Shown: positions 8,350 to 18,287, counted from the first letter of the stretch. The stretch is DNA of 64,000 nt from Chryseobacterium gleum (GCF_900636535.1 NZ_LR134289.1:5233501-5297500); one strand, 5' to 3'. Numbers and translations: made by a program. Notes: generated from the letters alone by a model not told the origin.

Positions 8350-9822
8350 ATGGCAATTGAAAAATCTACAGGTTATACTGAAACAGAAAGAATATTAGCA
8401 AAACTATGTGATGCTACTTTCTTAAAACTATGGTCTTATCCAAATCCTTACAAAGAAGATACAAAGGAATTGTGTGATTTAATGGCTGTCTTTGACAATA
8501 AGATTTTTTTATTTTTTGATCGTGAAAGTAGGAAATTTGATAATTTGGAGGGTGATATTGATGTGCAATGGAAACGCTGGCACAAAAATGTAATTGAGAA
8601 CCAAATAAGAACAGCGGAAGGAGCAAGAAGATATGTACTTGAAAATCCCGATAAAATATATTTGGACAGTAAAAAAACAACACCTTTTCCGATACTCATA
8701 CCTCATGAAAATTTAACTATATATAGTATTATTATTGCTCATGGAGCAGCGGAAGCTTGTTTGCGGCATTCACCCGAAAATATTAACGGAAGTCTTGCTG
8801 TAACTTACAGTAAAAGGGAAAAATTAGGGCTTGATATTCCTTTTCTCGTGGAGCTAGATAGTAATAAACCTATTCATATTTTTGATACCTTTAATTTAGA
8901 AATCATTCTTAAAGAATTAGATACTGTATACGATTTTTCTGAATATCTTTCAGAGAAAGAGAAGGCTTTAAAGCACTATGAAAGTATTACTTATTGCGGA
9001 GAAGAAGATCTATTAGCTAATTACTTTCAAAACTTTGATGCGGTAAAGCAAAAGCATTTTGTTGGAGTAATAGATGAAAAAGCAACCAGCATTATGATTT
9101 CCGAAGGTGGGTGGAACTCCTTTGAAAATTCAGCTTTGTACAAAAGCAGAAAAGAAGCAAATAAAACATCTGAAATGTGGGATAATTTACTTCAATATAC
9201 TACACAAAATGCCTTAGATCAAACTCTTAAAGGAAATAGTAACATCTTTAAAGGTGAAAGCGCTATTTGTGAAATGGCCAAAGAACCTAGATTTTTTAGA
9301 AGAACCTTGTCTGATCTTATGATACGAGCTATAGAGGGATTTCCTGGAGATGGGACAACGCTTATGCGTAATTTATCTATTATGCCATCCTTTTATAAAA
9401 ATACAGTTTATGTCTTTTTACAATTACACGATCCCAGAAATAAGGATTACGATAATGAATATAGACCTAAAAGACAAGCGCTGCTTGAGATTGCCTGTGG
9501 TGTGACAAAAAACAAATTTCCTAAATATGAAAAAATAATAGGGATTGCTTTTGACGCTCCTAAATTTACTCAAACCAATTCTGAGGATTTCATTCTGCTT
9601 AACGCAAAGGATTGGTCCGAAGACGATATTTTGTATTATTCGGATGCAAATAAAAACATTAATTTCTTAGAAACTAAAAAAATGGTTCGGGAAACATTAA
9701 CTGTTAGGGATTTTCCAATTAACAATAATTTGAGCCGTCATAAAAAAATTGGTAGAAATGACCAATGTCCTTGCGGCTCTGGAAAAAAGTATAAGAAATG
9801 CTGTATTGGTCTCAAGAAGTAA
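8350..9822 (+). CDS. SEC-C motif protein with nuclease-like N-terminus
   Basis: A 490-aa protein. The C-terminal 20 residues are a typical SEC-C zinc-binding motif (GRNDQCPCGSGKKYKKCC), found in SecA but also in many unrelated proteins. The N-terminal region has KELCDLMAVFDNKIFLFFDR, which resembles the core of PD-(D/E)XK-like domains seen in SEC-C proteins of defence islands (acid-rich strand, then a strand-turn-strand), although the usual catalytic Lys is not obvious. The middle is unknown. It is not SecA: there are no Walker motifs. It has its own intergenic regions on both sides and lies beside the helicase/DUF3800 and Gabija pairs. A defence role is inference from context. Confidence 0.65.
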   Translation: MAIEKSTGYTETERILAKLCDATFLKLWSYPNPYKEDTKELCDLMAVFDNKIFLFFDRESRKFDNLEGDIDVQWKRWHKNVIENQIRTAEGARRYVLENPDKIYLDSKKTTPFPILIPHENLTIYSIIIAHGAAEACLRHSPENINGSLAVTYSKREKLGLDIPFLVELDSNKPIHIFDTFNLEIILKELDTVYDFSEYLSEKEKALKHYESITYCGEEDLLANYFQNFDAVKQKHFVGVIDEKATSIMISEGGWNSFENSALYKSRKEANKTSEMWDNLLQYTTQNALDQTLKGNSNIFKGESAICEMAKEPRFFRRTLSDLMIRAIEGFPGDGTTLMRNLSIMPSFYKNTVYVFLQLHDPRNKDYDNEYRPKRQALLEIACGVTKNKFPKYEKIIGIAFDAPKFTQTNSEDFILLNAKDWSEDDILYYSDANKNINFLETKKMVRETLTVRDFPINNNLSRHKKIGRNDQCPCGSGKKYKKCCIGLKK

Positions 9823-9947
9823 TATCGTTGGTCTATAATCATTTATTTATACAGAGATAGTTTTTATTAAACACTTATCTATTAAGCATTATATAATTTT
9901 ATTTTCCTAATAAGAAACCGTTTGCAACTTTTGTTAGGGACTTATTA

Positions 9948-12506
9948 TTAGTCTATTAATGTTTTTAGTACGTTTATCAGCTTTTCTCTTTCTCCACTTC
10001 CCGTCGTCGAAAACCTTACCAACGGAATTCTATACTTCTCCAGGATCTCATTTTTCATGATATCTCTTTCGGCTTGTCGGCTTTCTTGTTTATGATATTC
10101 ATATCCATCCACTTCAATCGCTAATACAGGATTTTTCCCCAGCTTATTATAGATCAGGAAATCAAGATGGGTGGCGTGATGTCTGGTATAACGCTCTTGT
10201 TCAGGATTTAATTTTGAAAAATCTAACAAAAGATTTCTCAATGGATGATGCAGAATAACGCCATACTTTGAAAATTGATCATCGGACAAAACTTCCTTAA
10301 TTAACGCATACATTAGATTCTCACTGTCGAAAACAGATTTCTTTTTTTGATCCAATAAAAGAGTTCTTCTTTTTTCTTCATACCCTTTGTACAGGTAATC
10401 AAAAATAGAGTGTACCTCACTCTTGATCGTGCTGAAATTATTATAATCTATATAGCGGATCAGATCGGAGATATTCGTGTCATTGTCATTTTCATTTCCG
10501 TTCACCAATAGAATCAGCTGATCTTTGGCTCTGGAAATGGCTACATTCAATCTATTCGGGTTGTCGGTGAATTCTGAGATTTCATTATCTACAGTAGAGA
10601 GAATGATTACATCATTTTCTCTTCCCTGAAATTTATCCACCGTATCGGCTTTGATATCTGTTCCGTGAAATGTTCTTTGCAGTGCTAAGGTCTGATTACG
10701 GTATGGCGTTACAATTCCCAGATTCACACCCTCCAGCTTTTGCTGTGGAATGATTTCCTCAATAATCACATCAATCTGTCGCTGATTCTCTCTTTGCCGC
10801 GCATGATTGCCTTCAGTTGTTTTATAGACTAGTAAAGGTTCTCTTTCCATCTGTCCTTCAGAAAGAATAATCAACTGATCATTATAAAACTTACGGTTAC
10901 AAAAATCGATGATTTTAGGATGGCAGCGATAATGTTCTTTTAACAGGGTTTTAGGTACTTCCGGGAATACTTCTGTGATAGAAGAAAGCAAACTATGATT
11001 GGAATAGCGATAAGGTTCCGGGATATCATAGTTCTTAAAGATCTGATCGGTATTTTCTGCTGTTTCAGAATCCACGACATTGGGAAGCTGTTTTAAATCT
11101 CCTACAATGACGGCCTGCTTCGCGCAGGATAATGCGAGTACACCTGTAGCCAAATCAACCTGTGAAGATTCATCCACGATCACATAATCGTAGACTACGT
11201 TTTCAGCAAGGCTTCTTCTTAGTGAGTAGGTGGTACTCATAATGACAGGATAATCTTTAATAAATTCTTCTGATTTAAAACGAAGATCCCATTCGGTATA
11301 TTCTGAACGTTTTTCTTCTTTATATTTTTGGTAGAGTTTGTTTTTAAACAGCTGCATCGATCCTTCTGTATATTCTTTCATTTTATCATGGAAGGAAAAA
11401 TGCTGTAATGTATTTTGCAGTTCCTGCTTTCTGAAATCAAGCTCTGAAATTTTTACTCCATAGTATTTTGCCTGGACAATTCTGATCATTTCTTCATACG
11501 ATAAGGTATAAAAAATCTTATCTCTTACCCCATACAGAAAAGGAAATATCAGTTTACGCCACCAGTAAAATTTCTTGCCTGTTTTCTCATAGTCTTCCAA
11601 GGTAACCCATAAAGAAAGCAGCTGATCTGAACTGACATTCTTTTTAAAACGGATTTCAGTTGCCAAAGTGACATCATTTGTAAAATGCTGATGTTCTGTT
11701 TTGATCTTATCTATTTCGAGTGTAAGTAAAGCCAGTTCATTCTTAAGTTCCAATTTTTCAGCAAGTTCAGCAAAAAGAAGTGGAGTAGATTGAATAAGAG
11801 ATTGTTCCTGTTCTTTCTCTAATCTAAAACCTGATAAATCCGGAATTTCAGTCTGAGCATCGATAAATTCTTTTTTATTCTGACTGCTTCCCAATAATGC
11901 CGCTATAAAAGAAACTCCCTTACTCTCCAGCTTCTCAAAAACATTTTTTGTTGCCGAATTATTGCTTGAAACCACAGCCACACTCTGATTATTCATTACC
12001 GCATTGGCAATAATATTAAGAATAGTCTGTGTCTTTCCTGTTCCGGGAGGACCTTCAATAACACTTAACGGATTTGAAAACGCATGGTCAACTCCCGTTT
12101 TCTGACTCAGATTAAAACCAAAAGGAAAGATTTCAATAGGAGAGGCGTGGTAATTCTTACCGGGTTCTTTCCCATTAAGATAATTGTAAAGAATTGAAGT
12201 CTCAGGAATAAAACGAATACTCCCATAGCTATTGGCAAGAATGTTATTGCCTTCCTCTGTCTTCAAACCAACACTTTCTGCAATCGCCTTTAGATAAGAA
12301 AAAATATTTCCTGCTCTCTCACTCTGAATAGCAGATCTCAACATCTTAATTCTATGTTGGGGATAAGAATAGGCTTTCCCACTGTTCTTATACACCACGA
12401 CACACTTATTGCCCTCAAAATAATAAGAATCTATCTCATCAGTTCTGTTCTTATCATCAATATATATCGCTTGTTCTTTTAGTTTATGTATGGTAGATTT
12501 TTGCAT
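9948..12506 (-). CDS. SF1 helicase with C-terminal Vsr-like nuclease domain
   Basis: An 852-aa Upf1-like superfamily 1 helicase. Walker A is GPPGTGKT at residues 152-159. Walker B is VIVDESSQVD, motif III is GDLKQLP, motif IV/V includes HYRCHPKIIDF and DKFQGRENDVIILS, and motif VI is NRLNVAISRAKD. An insert of about 190 residues lies between motif Ia and motif II. The last 90 residues form a Vsr/DUF559-type nuclease: HLDFLI, then IEVDGYEYH, then RDIMKNEIL and VRFS. This arrangement joins unwinding to DNA cutting. The gene starts 9 bp after the stop of the DUF3800 gene, so the two are one transcript. The pair is a candidate defence system; substrate and trigger are unknown. Confidence 0.85.
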   Translation of the reverse strand: MQKSTIHKLKEQAIYIDDKNRTDEIDSYYFEGNKCVVVYKNSGKAYSYPQHRIKMLRSAIQSERAGNIFSYLKAIAESVGLKTEEGNNILANSYGSIRFIPETSILYNYLNGKEPGKNYHASPIEIFPFGFNLSQKTGVDHAFSNPLSVIEGPPGTGKTQTILNIIANAVMNNQSVAVVSSNNSATKNVFEKLESKGVSFIAALLGSSQNKKEFIDAQTEIPDLSGFRLEKEQEQSLIQSTPLLFAELAEKLELKNELALLTLEIDKIKTEHQHFTNDVTLATEIRFKKNVSSDQLLSLWVTLEDYEKTGKKFYWWRKLIFPFLYGVRDKIFYTLSYEEMIRIVQAKYYGVKISELDFRKQELQNTLQHFSFHDKMKEYTEGSMQLFKNKLYQKYKEEKRSEYTEWDLRFKSEEFIKDYPVIMSTTYSLRRSLAENVVYDYVIVDESSQVDLATGVLALSCAKQAVIVGDLKQLPNVVDSETAENTDQIFKNYDIPEPYRYSNHSLLSSITEVFPEVPKTLLKEHYRCHPKIIDFCNRKFYNDQLIILSEGQMEREPLLVYKTTEGNHARQRENQRQIDVIIEEIIPQQKLEGVNLGIVTPYRNQTLALQRTFHGTDIKADTVDKFQGRENDVIILSTVDNEISEFTDNPNRLNVAISRAKDQLILLVNGNENDNDTNISDLIRYIDYNNFSTIKSEVHSIFDYLYKGYEEKRRTLLLDQKKKSVFDSENLMYALIKEVLSDDQFSKYGVILHHPLRNLLLDFSKLNPEQERYTRHHATHLDFLIYNKLGKNPVLAIEVDGYEYHKQESRQAERDIMKNEILEKYRIPLVRFSTTGSGEREKLINVLKTLID

Positions 12507-12515
12507 AATAGCGGA

Positions 12516-13655
12516 TTAAATTCCTGATATTAATTCTTTAAGTTTCTGCATATTGGGGTCTTTCTCTATAGGGTTTATATCGTTAAATGAGTTCTTAGAA
12601 AGGGTTTCGTTCAATATTTTTACCTTTTGGAGCATTGGTACAACGTATTTTAGAAAATGGTTAAAATGTTCAGAAACATCTGAATACTTTGTTGCAAGTT
12701 TATAACCAGGTTTACCAGAATGGCTTACAATAAATAGTCCTTCATATCTTAGGTCTCTGATTAATATTCTGACTCTTTCACTTTTGATATTAGGAAAAAA
12801 ATTATTGAGATAAATAAGCAGTTCAGTTGTTGAGACTAAACGATTAGGATTTAGTTCTGACTGGAATCGTAGGTATTCTAGTAGTCTAGCTTTTTCTTTA
12901 GTTTTTTGAACATTGGTTGATTCTAAGAATTTCTGAATTAACTGATAGTTCATTCTCATGATTTGCCTGTCAAGTTCGGGTTTGCCCTCTATTTCTTTTG
13001 TTATATAGCTTTCGAAAGGAAAATATGAAATTGAAGTTCTTGCATGCAGGAGATTGAACAATTCAATATATTGGTGATCAAAATGACTTGTACAAAAGAC
13101 CTTGCCCAAGCATCCTGAAATAAAATCTGCAATTTGTATGAGTTTTTCATCTTTATCATCAAAAATTTCAAAGCTTCTGTCCTGATTAAATAAATCACGG
13201 TTAATGCTTTTTTCCCTAACATAATCTTGCAGCTCCTGTTTAAATTCTTCTCCTACTTTATCAGCATTGATAGAATAGCTTTCATAGATTTTGTTATATT
13301 TTTCTACAAATAATGACTGGAAATATTTATAAAAAGTTCTTTTGATTTTTAAACCTTCCCCGAAAAGTTTTGATTTATCGACTACCATGATATCAATAAC
13401 GAAGTCCAATCTTTCAACAAATTCAATTAGAATATCTTTTCTCTTTTTAAAGTTTTTGTTTTTGATATTACTGGATTTAAGATTTTCTCCAAGTCTATAT
13501 TTTATACAGATATCTTTCAATACTTTTCTTGCTTTTTCAATATCTGTATCTTTTATAATTACCGAGGTGTAAATAAAATGAGAAAAAGTTCCTTCTTTGG
13601 AAAGGTCAAGGTGTGCATTTCCAAATTCGTCGATAAAAATTTTGGCTGGAATCAT
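12516..13655 (-). CDS. DUF3800 (RNase H-like fold) protein with winged-helix C-terminus
   Basis: A 379-aa protein. The N-terminal 200 residues match DUF3800: IFIDEFGNAHLD with Asp9 and Glu10, and LIQIADFISG with Gln174 and Asp177, the acidic residues expected for an RNase H-like metal site. The C-terminal part (about 250-335) looks like a winged-helix DNA-binding domain (LVSTTELLIYLNNFFP, then GLFIVSHSGKPGYKLA). DUF3800 proteins are frequent in phage-defence and mobile regions, but their activity is little known. It is the first gene of an operon with the helicase-nuclease (9-bp gap). The 440 bp upstream hold no gene, only AT-rich DNA with the promoters of this gene and of gajA. Confidence 0.8.
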   Translation of the reverse strand: MIPAKIFIDEFGNAHLDLSKEGTFSHFIYTSVIIKDTDIEKARKVLKDICIKYRLGENLKSSNIKNKNFKKRKDILIEFVERLDFVIDIMVVDKSKLFGEGLKIKRTFYKYFQSLFVEKYNKIYESYSINADKVGEEFKQELQDYVREKSINRDLFNQDRSFEIFDDKDEKLIQIADFISGCLGKVFCTSHFDHQYIELFNLLHARTSISYFPFESYITKEIEGKPELDRQIMRMNYQLIQKFLESTNVQKTKEKARLLEYLRFQSELNPNRLVSTTELLIYLNNFFPNIKSERVRILIRDLRYEGLFIVSHSGKPGYKLATKYSDVSEHFNHFLKYVVPMLQKVKILNETLSKNSFNDINPIEKDPNMQKLKELISGI

Positions 13656-14094
13656 CAGTTAAATTAAGTTTATAATCTGTCTGATAGTAAAGTTACGGAA
13701 TACTATTTTGAAAAAAGATAGTTATTTTAATTCTACAGTCCTCTAATAATGTATTCACAAAAATCTTAATGCTTCGAAATTTTTTGAAAAGTTACCTTTT
13801 AATTCGAACAACTGTCCAAATTAAAGAGTGATAAAGATTTTAAAATTTTATTTTCCTGTTGTTTCTTATGTGGTTAATTTTGTTGTGTTTCCAGGTGTTT
13901 TCTTGTTATCACGTTGATGTTGATCATCTTCTCTGGTTGATTTTGCAATTCTTTTTTGGACCTCTCTTAAGTGCCATAGTACTAATGTCTTAAATTGTTA
14001 TGTGTTATAGAATTAGTAAATTTTACTAAGTAAAACTGTAAATACAGTTAGTTTAATTCTATAAATATTGGTATTTTTAACAAAACTATTAACT
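13656..14094. other. Intergenic region between the DUF3800 operon and gajA
   Basis: 439 bp without a credible gene. It carries the divergent promoters. An inverted repeat AACTGTA-AA-TACAGTT lies about 45-60 bp before gajA, and a T- and TG-rich tract runs through 13850-13960. No repeat shared with other parts of the window was noticed. Confidence 0.5.
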
Positions 14095-16206
14095 ATGTAT
14101 ATTTCTGGATTATCCATTAGAAATTTCCGTAATTTTAAATCAGCACATTTTAAATTTACTGAAGGAATAAATACAATAATAGGAGAAAATGGGTCAGGCA
14201 AAACCAATCTCTTTTATGCACTTCGAATACTTATTGATGATTCATTGCCAAGATATATTAATTTTAATTCAAACGATTTCAACCGGGGAATTGGCAATTG
14301 GGCGGGACATTGGATCGTTATAACGGTTTTTTTTGAAGGATTAGATGCAAGTGAAGAAGCACAAGCTTTGGCTGTACAATCAAGCGGATGTATGGATACT
14401 CCTTCTAAAGGTAGTTATTCGGTATATTTCCGACCTAAATATCAATTTAGAAAAGAGTTGTATGACTATTCGATTTTAGCTGAAAAAGATTCAGAAGGAC
14501 TAGAGCTACTCTTAGATAAAATTACAATAGCCGATTATGAAGTAGTTTATTTAAGTCGTGGTTCTGGTGATTTTAGTGATGATGTAACCTACGAAAAATA
14601 CGTTGGAAATTTTGATAAAATTGAGTTCCCAGATCCTGACGAAAAAGAAGAACTAGTCATAGGAACTTACTTACCACGTGAAATCAGTATCCATAATGAA
14701 GTCTCATGTACATTTATAAAGGCTCTAAGGGATGTTGAAGCTGATTTACGTTCTTATAGTAATAACCCACTAATTAATTTATTGAAAGGGAAAGAAAAAA
14801 CAGTTGAAATTACTAAGCAGGACGAAATTATAACTAGTATCGACAATCTTAATGAAAAAATTAGTTCACTTGATGAGATAATAGAAATTAAGAATGGCAT
14901 TGATAAAAGTATAAAGAATGCTGTAGGGACAACATATGCTCCAAGCATTGATATTAAATCAGAGCTTCCAAATAAAATGGAAAAACTTTTCCAATCATTA
15001 AAGCTGTGGGTGGGTGATCCTGAAGATGATTATAAAGGTAGGGTTTGGGAACTTAGTTTAGGTGGAGCTAATTTAATATATTTGTCATTAAAGCTATTAG
15101 AATATGAAAGGGTCAAGACAGATCGAATAGCGAATTTTCTACTGATTGAAGAGCCGGAAGCACATATTCATACTCATATACAAAAAACTCTTTTTAATAA
15201 CTTAAGCAAAAGTAATACTCAAATAATAATTTCTACTCATTCCACTCATATATCCTCAGCAAGTAAAATAAGTAGTGTAAATGTTATTTGTAGAGGAAAA
15301 AATGAAGCTTTGGTTTTTCAACCTTCTAATAATTTGTTACCTAATCAAATAAGAAGATTAGAACGATATCTAGACGCGGTTCGTAGTAATCTATTATTTG
15401 CAAAAGGAGTTATACTTGTAGAAGGTGATGCTGAACAAATATTAATACCAGCAATGTTTGAAGTTGTTTTTGGTCTTTCTTTAGATGAGATTGGAGTAAG
15501 TCTCATTAATATTGGCAGTACAGGTTTTGAAAATGTAGCAAATATTTTTCATGAAGAACGTATAAAGAAATATTGTGCAATATTAACAGATCAAGACATT
15601 TCTGTTGTAAAACTTCCCGATTCTCCAGAAAATGATACGCCAAATCAGAAACATTTCAGAGCATCACAAAAAAGTGGAGAAGAACGTAGAGTAATAATTA
15701 CAGAGCTTTGTAAAGATAATGAGTATCTGGAAGCATTTTACGCAACTCATACTTTTGAAGTAGACTTACTCATGAATGAAAACAGTCCGGAATTTGTATC
15801 AGCACTTGATAAGATCTATCGTAAAGAATCAAATATAAAGTTGATAACTAAAAGATTAGAAAATCCTAATATTCAAGTTGCAGGATTGGAAGTTTTAAGA
15901 TTAGCTAAAAAGTATGGTAAAGGCTGGTTCGCATTACTTATCACCGACGAGCTTTTATATAATACATATATTCCAAATTATATTTTAAAAGCCATTGCCT
16001 TCGCATCGCCACATATCAATTTGTCTTCGAAAGTTAAATCAATTATGTATCGTATTGAAAAGATAAAAAATGACAAATATTGTAAAACATACTATAATGC
16101 AGCTAAAAAGTTTGAAACTAAAGATAAAACAGATTTAGAAATTTTAGAGGCTTTTATAAAAACATTTCCTCAAGATCAACTAACCAAATTTCTTTCTTAC
16201 TTATGA
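14095..16206 (+). CDS. gajA: GajA-like OLD-family ATPase-TOPRIM nuclease
   Basis: A 703-aa protein, starting at the ATG at 14095 (MYISGLSIRNF), since the residues coded upstream fit no family. The N-terminal ABC-type ATPase has Walker A GENGSGKT at 30-37, a signature-like SLGGAN near 322, and Walker B LLIEEPEAH near 350, followed by an H-loop region (STHSTHIS). The TOPRIM domain begins near 440 with ILVEGDAEQ and has the acidic LTDQD motif near 498. This is the order of OLD-family class 2 nucleases. The gene overlaps the UvrD-like helicase gene by 4 bp (ATGA), which defines the Gabija anti-phage pair. The protein is longer than the best known GajA (about 580 aa), mostly in the last 150 residues. 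Confidence 0.85.
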   Translation: MYISGLSIRNFRNFKSAHFKFTEGINTIIGENGSGKTNLFYALRILIDDSLPRYINFNSNDFNRGIGNWAGHWIVITVFFEGLDASEEAQALAVQSSGCMDTPSKGSYSVYFRPKYQFRKELYDYSILAEKDSEGLELLLDKITIADYEVVYLSRGSGDFSDDVTYEKYVGNFDKIEFPDPDEKEELVIGTYLPREISIHNEVSCTFIKALRDVEADLRSYSNNPLINLLKGKEKTVEITKQDEIITSIDNLNEKISSLDEIIEIKNGIDKSIKNAVGTTYAPSIDIKSELPNKMEKLFQSLKLWVGDPEDDYKGRVWELSLGGANLIYLSLKLLEYERVKTDRIANFLLIEEPEAHIHTHIQKTLFNNLSKSNTQIIISTHSTHISSASKISSVNVICRGKNEALVFQPSNNLLPNQIRRLERYLDAVRSNLLFAKGVILVEGDAEQILIPAMFEVVFGLSLDEIGVSLINIGSTGFENVANIFHEERIKKYCAILTDQDISVVKLPDSPENDTPNQKHFRASQKSGEERRVIITELCKDNEYLEAFYATHTFEVDLLMNENSPEFVSALDKIYRKESNIKLITKRLENPNIQVAGLEVLRLAKKYGKGWFALLITDELLYNTYIPNYILKAIAFASPHINLSSKVKSIMYRIEKIKNDKYCKTYYNAAKKFETKDKTDLEILEAFIKTFPQDQLTKFLSYL

Positions 16207-17978
16207 TATTTGACAAATTAAATGATGAGCAGAGAGTTGCAGTTACGCAAAGTGGTAATGTTTTACTTACGGCTTGCCCAGGAAGTGGTAAGACAAGAGT
16301 GATCATTCATAAATTGGCTTATGAATTGGATCAGCTTGCAAATACAAGTAAGAAAAAAATTGCTGCAGTAACATTTACTGTTAGGGCTTCTGAAGAAATT
16401 TTTAAGCGGCTCAATGCTATGGGGATTAATAGTGATAAGATATGGTCAGGTACTCTTCATTCTTTTTGTTTAGAATGGATTTTAAGGCCTTATTCTTGTT
16501 ATCTTCCTGAGTTGCAAAACGGATTTTCAATGGCAGACGAATCTTATTGTGATGAACTAATAAGCAGTTTAAAAGTCAAATATAAATTGAAGCCAATAGA
16601 TCCTGTAAATATGCGATTTGATAGAAATGGTAATTTCTTAGAAACAAAAATAATCCAGAAAAGGCTTTTAGAAGATTATCACTCAATTTTAAAAAGAAAA
16701 AAATTAATAGACTTTGAATTGATTTTATTTTACTCTTATAAAATCCTTCAGGATCTGCCAAGAATCCCACAGATATTATCTAAATTATTCAAAATTATTT
16801 GTATTGATGAATATCAGGACACTCAAGATTTACTATACGCTATCATCTCAACAATTGTTAGAGCCGGAAATGGTGAAACATCTGCTTTCTTTGTAGGAGA
16901 TACTGATCAGGCTATTTACTCTTCGTTAGGAGGGGTAGCAAAAAATATCGAACAAATAAAAGAAGAGTTAAATGACCTTCCAATAGAACCTTTAACCTTA
17001 AAAGGAAATTACAGATCTAGTCAACGAATAATTGATTTCTACAGGCAGTTTCAAACGCAGTCTATAGATATAAAAGCGGTGGGAATTAATGCAAAAACAA
17101 AAGGTCTAATAACTCTTAATAATACTATTGATAAGGCAGGAATTGTTGAAGAGATATCCAAATTAATTCTGTTAAGTTTGGACAAGGGAATACCTGAGGA
17201 CGAGATCTGTGTATTGGTACCTCAATGGTGGTTAATCACCTCAATTTCGAAAAAACTTAGGGCAGTACTACCGAATGTCAATTTTGATGCCTCGGGGCTA
17301 GCTCCAATGGCACGGAATCGGGAAAATATTTGGTTTAAACTCTCAAGATTATTTTTAACTCAGCCTAGCCCGAAACTATATTCTTTAAGATATAGATGGG
17401 CAGCAGAACTAATAGATAATTTCAGAATTCATACTTTTAGTGATTTAACTGAGGAATATAGAAATGAAAGAAGTTTTTTAAGACTCATAAACTCAATTAA
17501 ATCAAATGAAATTGAAGGGATCGATTACCTAAAAGATTGTTTTGATCAATTTCTCAACATAGTAGGGATTGACTATAAAAAAAATCCAACATTGGTTGAA
17601 AGTTGGGAACTTTTCTTTACCAATATAAAAAAAAGATTAAATGATCCCGAGTATGTAATCCCTAGTGATATTCAGTCCTTCAAAAGTTTTTACAGAGAAA
17701 TGACAGGTGTGGTAATAAATACATGCGTGGGAATTAAAGGCGAAGAATTTGAAACAGTTATTGCCTACGGTTTACTGAACGGTTACATTCCGCATTGGAA
17801 CGAGATTTTTTCGGGAAATGCAAACGAGGCTTCAAAAAAATTATTATATGTTATTTGTTCCAGAGCAAAGACAAACTTGCATTTGATCAGTGAGACAGGG
17901 CGAACAACCAAGCGAGGAGATGCCTTGACTATAACCTCAGAATTAGAAGCTGTAAATTTTAAGTATGACAATGTTTAG
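16203..17978 (+). CDS. gajB: GajB-like UvrD/PcrA-family helicase
   Basis: A 591-aa SF1A helicase. Walker A is ACPGSGKTR near residues 24-32, motif Ia follows at AVTFTVRASEEI, Walker B is CIDEYQDTQD near 200, motif III is VGDTDQAIYSSLGG near 230, motif IV is NYRSS near 268, motif V includes GVVINTCVGIKGEEFETVI, and motif VI is VICSRAKTNLHL near 550. In Gabija, GajB senses nucleic-acid ends or changes in nucleotide pools and activates the GajA nuclease. The start overlaps the gajA stop by 4 bp, so translation is coupled. The stop abuts the stop of the convergent XRE gene with no gap. At 591 aa it is longer than the model GajB (about 490). Confidence 0.85.
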   Translation: MIFDKLNDEQRVAVTQSGNVLLTACPGSGKTRVIIHKLAYELDQLANTSKKKIAAVTFTVRASEEIFKRLNAMGINSDKIWSGTLHSFCLEWILRPYSCYLPELQNGFSMADESYCDELISSLKVKYKLKPIDPVNMRFDRNGNFLETKIIQKRLLEDYHSILKRKKLIDFELILFYSYKILQDLPRIPQILSKLFKIICIDEYQDTQDLLYAIISTIVRAGNGETSAFFVGDTDQAIYSSLGGVAKNIEQIKEELNDLPIEPLTLKGNYRSSQRIIDFYRQFQTQSIDIKAVGINAKTKGLITLNNTIDKAGIVEEISKLILLSLDKGIPEDEICVLVPQWWLITSISKKLRAVLPNVNFDASGLAPMARNRENIWFKLSRLFLTQPSPKLYSLRYRWAAELIDNFRIHTFSDLTEEYRNERSFLRLINSIKSNEIEGIDYLKDCFDQFLNIVGIDYKKNPTLVESWELFFTNIKKRLNDPEYVIPSDIQSFKSFYREMTGVVINTCVGIKGEEFETVIAYGLLNGYIPHWNEIFSGNANEASKKLLYVICSRAKTNLHLISETGRTTKRGDALTITSELEAVNFKYDNV

Positions 17979-18287
17979 TTATGATTTTCTCTTATTTTTA
18001 TTCTTAAACTCTTTTTGTAGATGATCAATTTCTAATTCTATTTTTTTCAATTCTGTGATGTCCAGTTTTGTAAATAGAAATAGAATATTGATGTCTAAAA
18101 AGTTACACAGTTTCACAATATTTTCAATTGTTGGATTAGTTAATCCTCTTTCAATTCTACCTACATGATCTTTAGAGATATTTAATTCCAATCCTAATTG
18201 GAATTGTGATAATTCTTTTCTTAGTCTATAGACTTGAATTAATTTACCAATTTGAAACTTCAAATTCTCTACTTGCCATTTATACAT
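17979..18287 (-). CDS. XRE-family helix-turn-helix regulator
   Basis: A 102-aa protein with a clear XRE HTH (about 14-70): LIQVYRLRKELSQFQLGLEL, then ISKDHVGRIERGLTNPTI and VKLCNFLDI. The C-terminus is Lys/Glu-rich and helical. It is the size of a single-domain repressor. The gene ends exactly at the gajB stop and points towards it, so antisense effects between the two are possible. Its own promoter faces the structured region that precedes susC. It may control itself, gajAB or the susC operon; the sequence does not decide this. Confidence 0.8.
   Translation of the reverse strand: MYKWQVENLKFQIGKLIQVYRLRKELSQFQLGLELNISKDHVGRIERGLTNPTIENIVKLCNFLDINILFLFTKLDITELKKIELEIDHLQKEFKNKNKRKS

Noticed and set aside
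8350..9822. SecA-like annotation from the SEC-C motif
   Set aside because: The protein has no Walker motifs or SecA domains; only the small zinc-binding end is shared.
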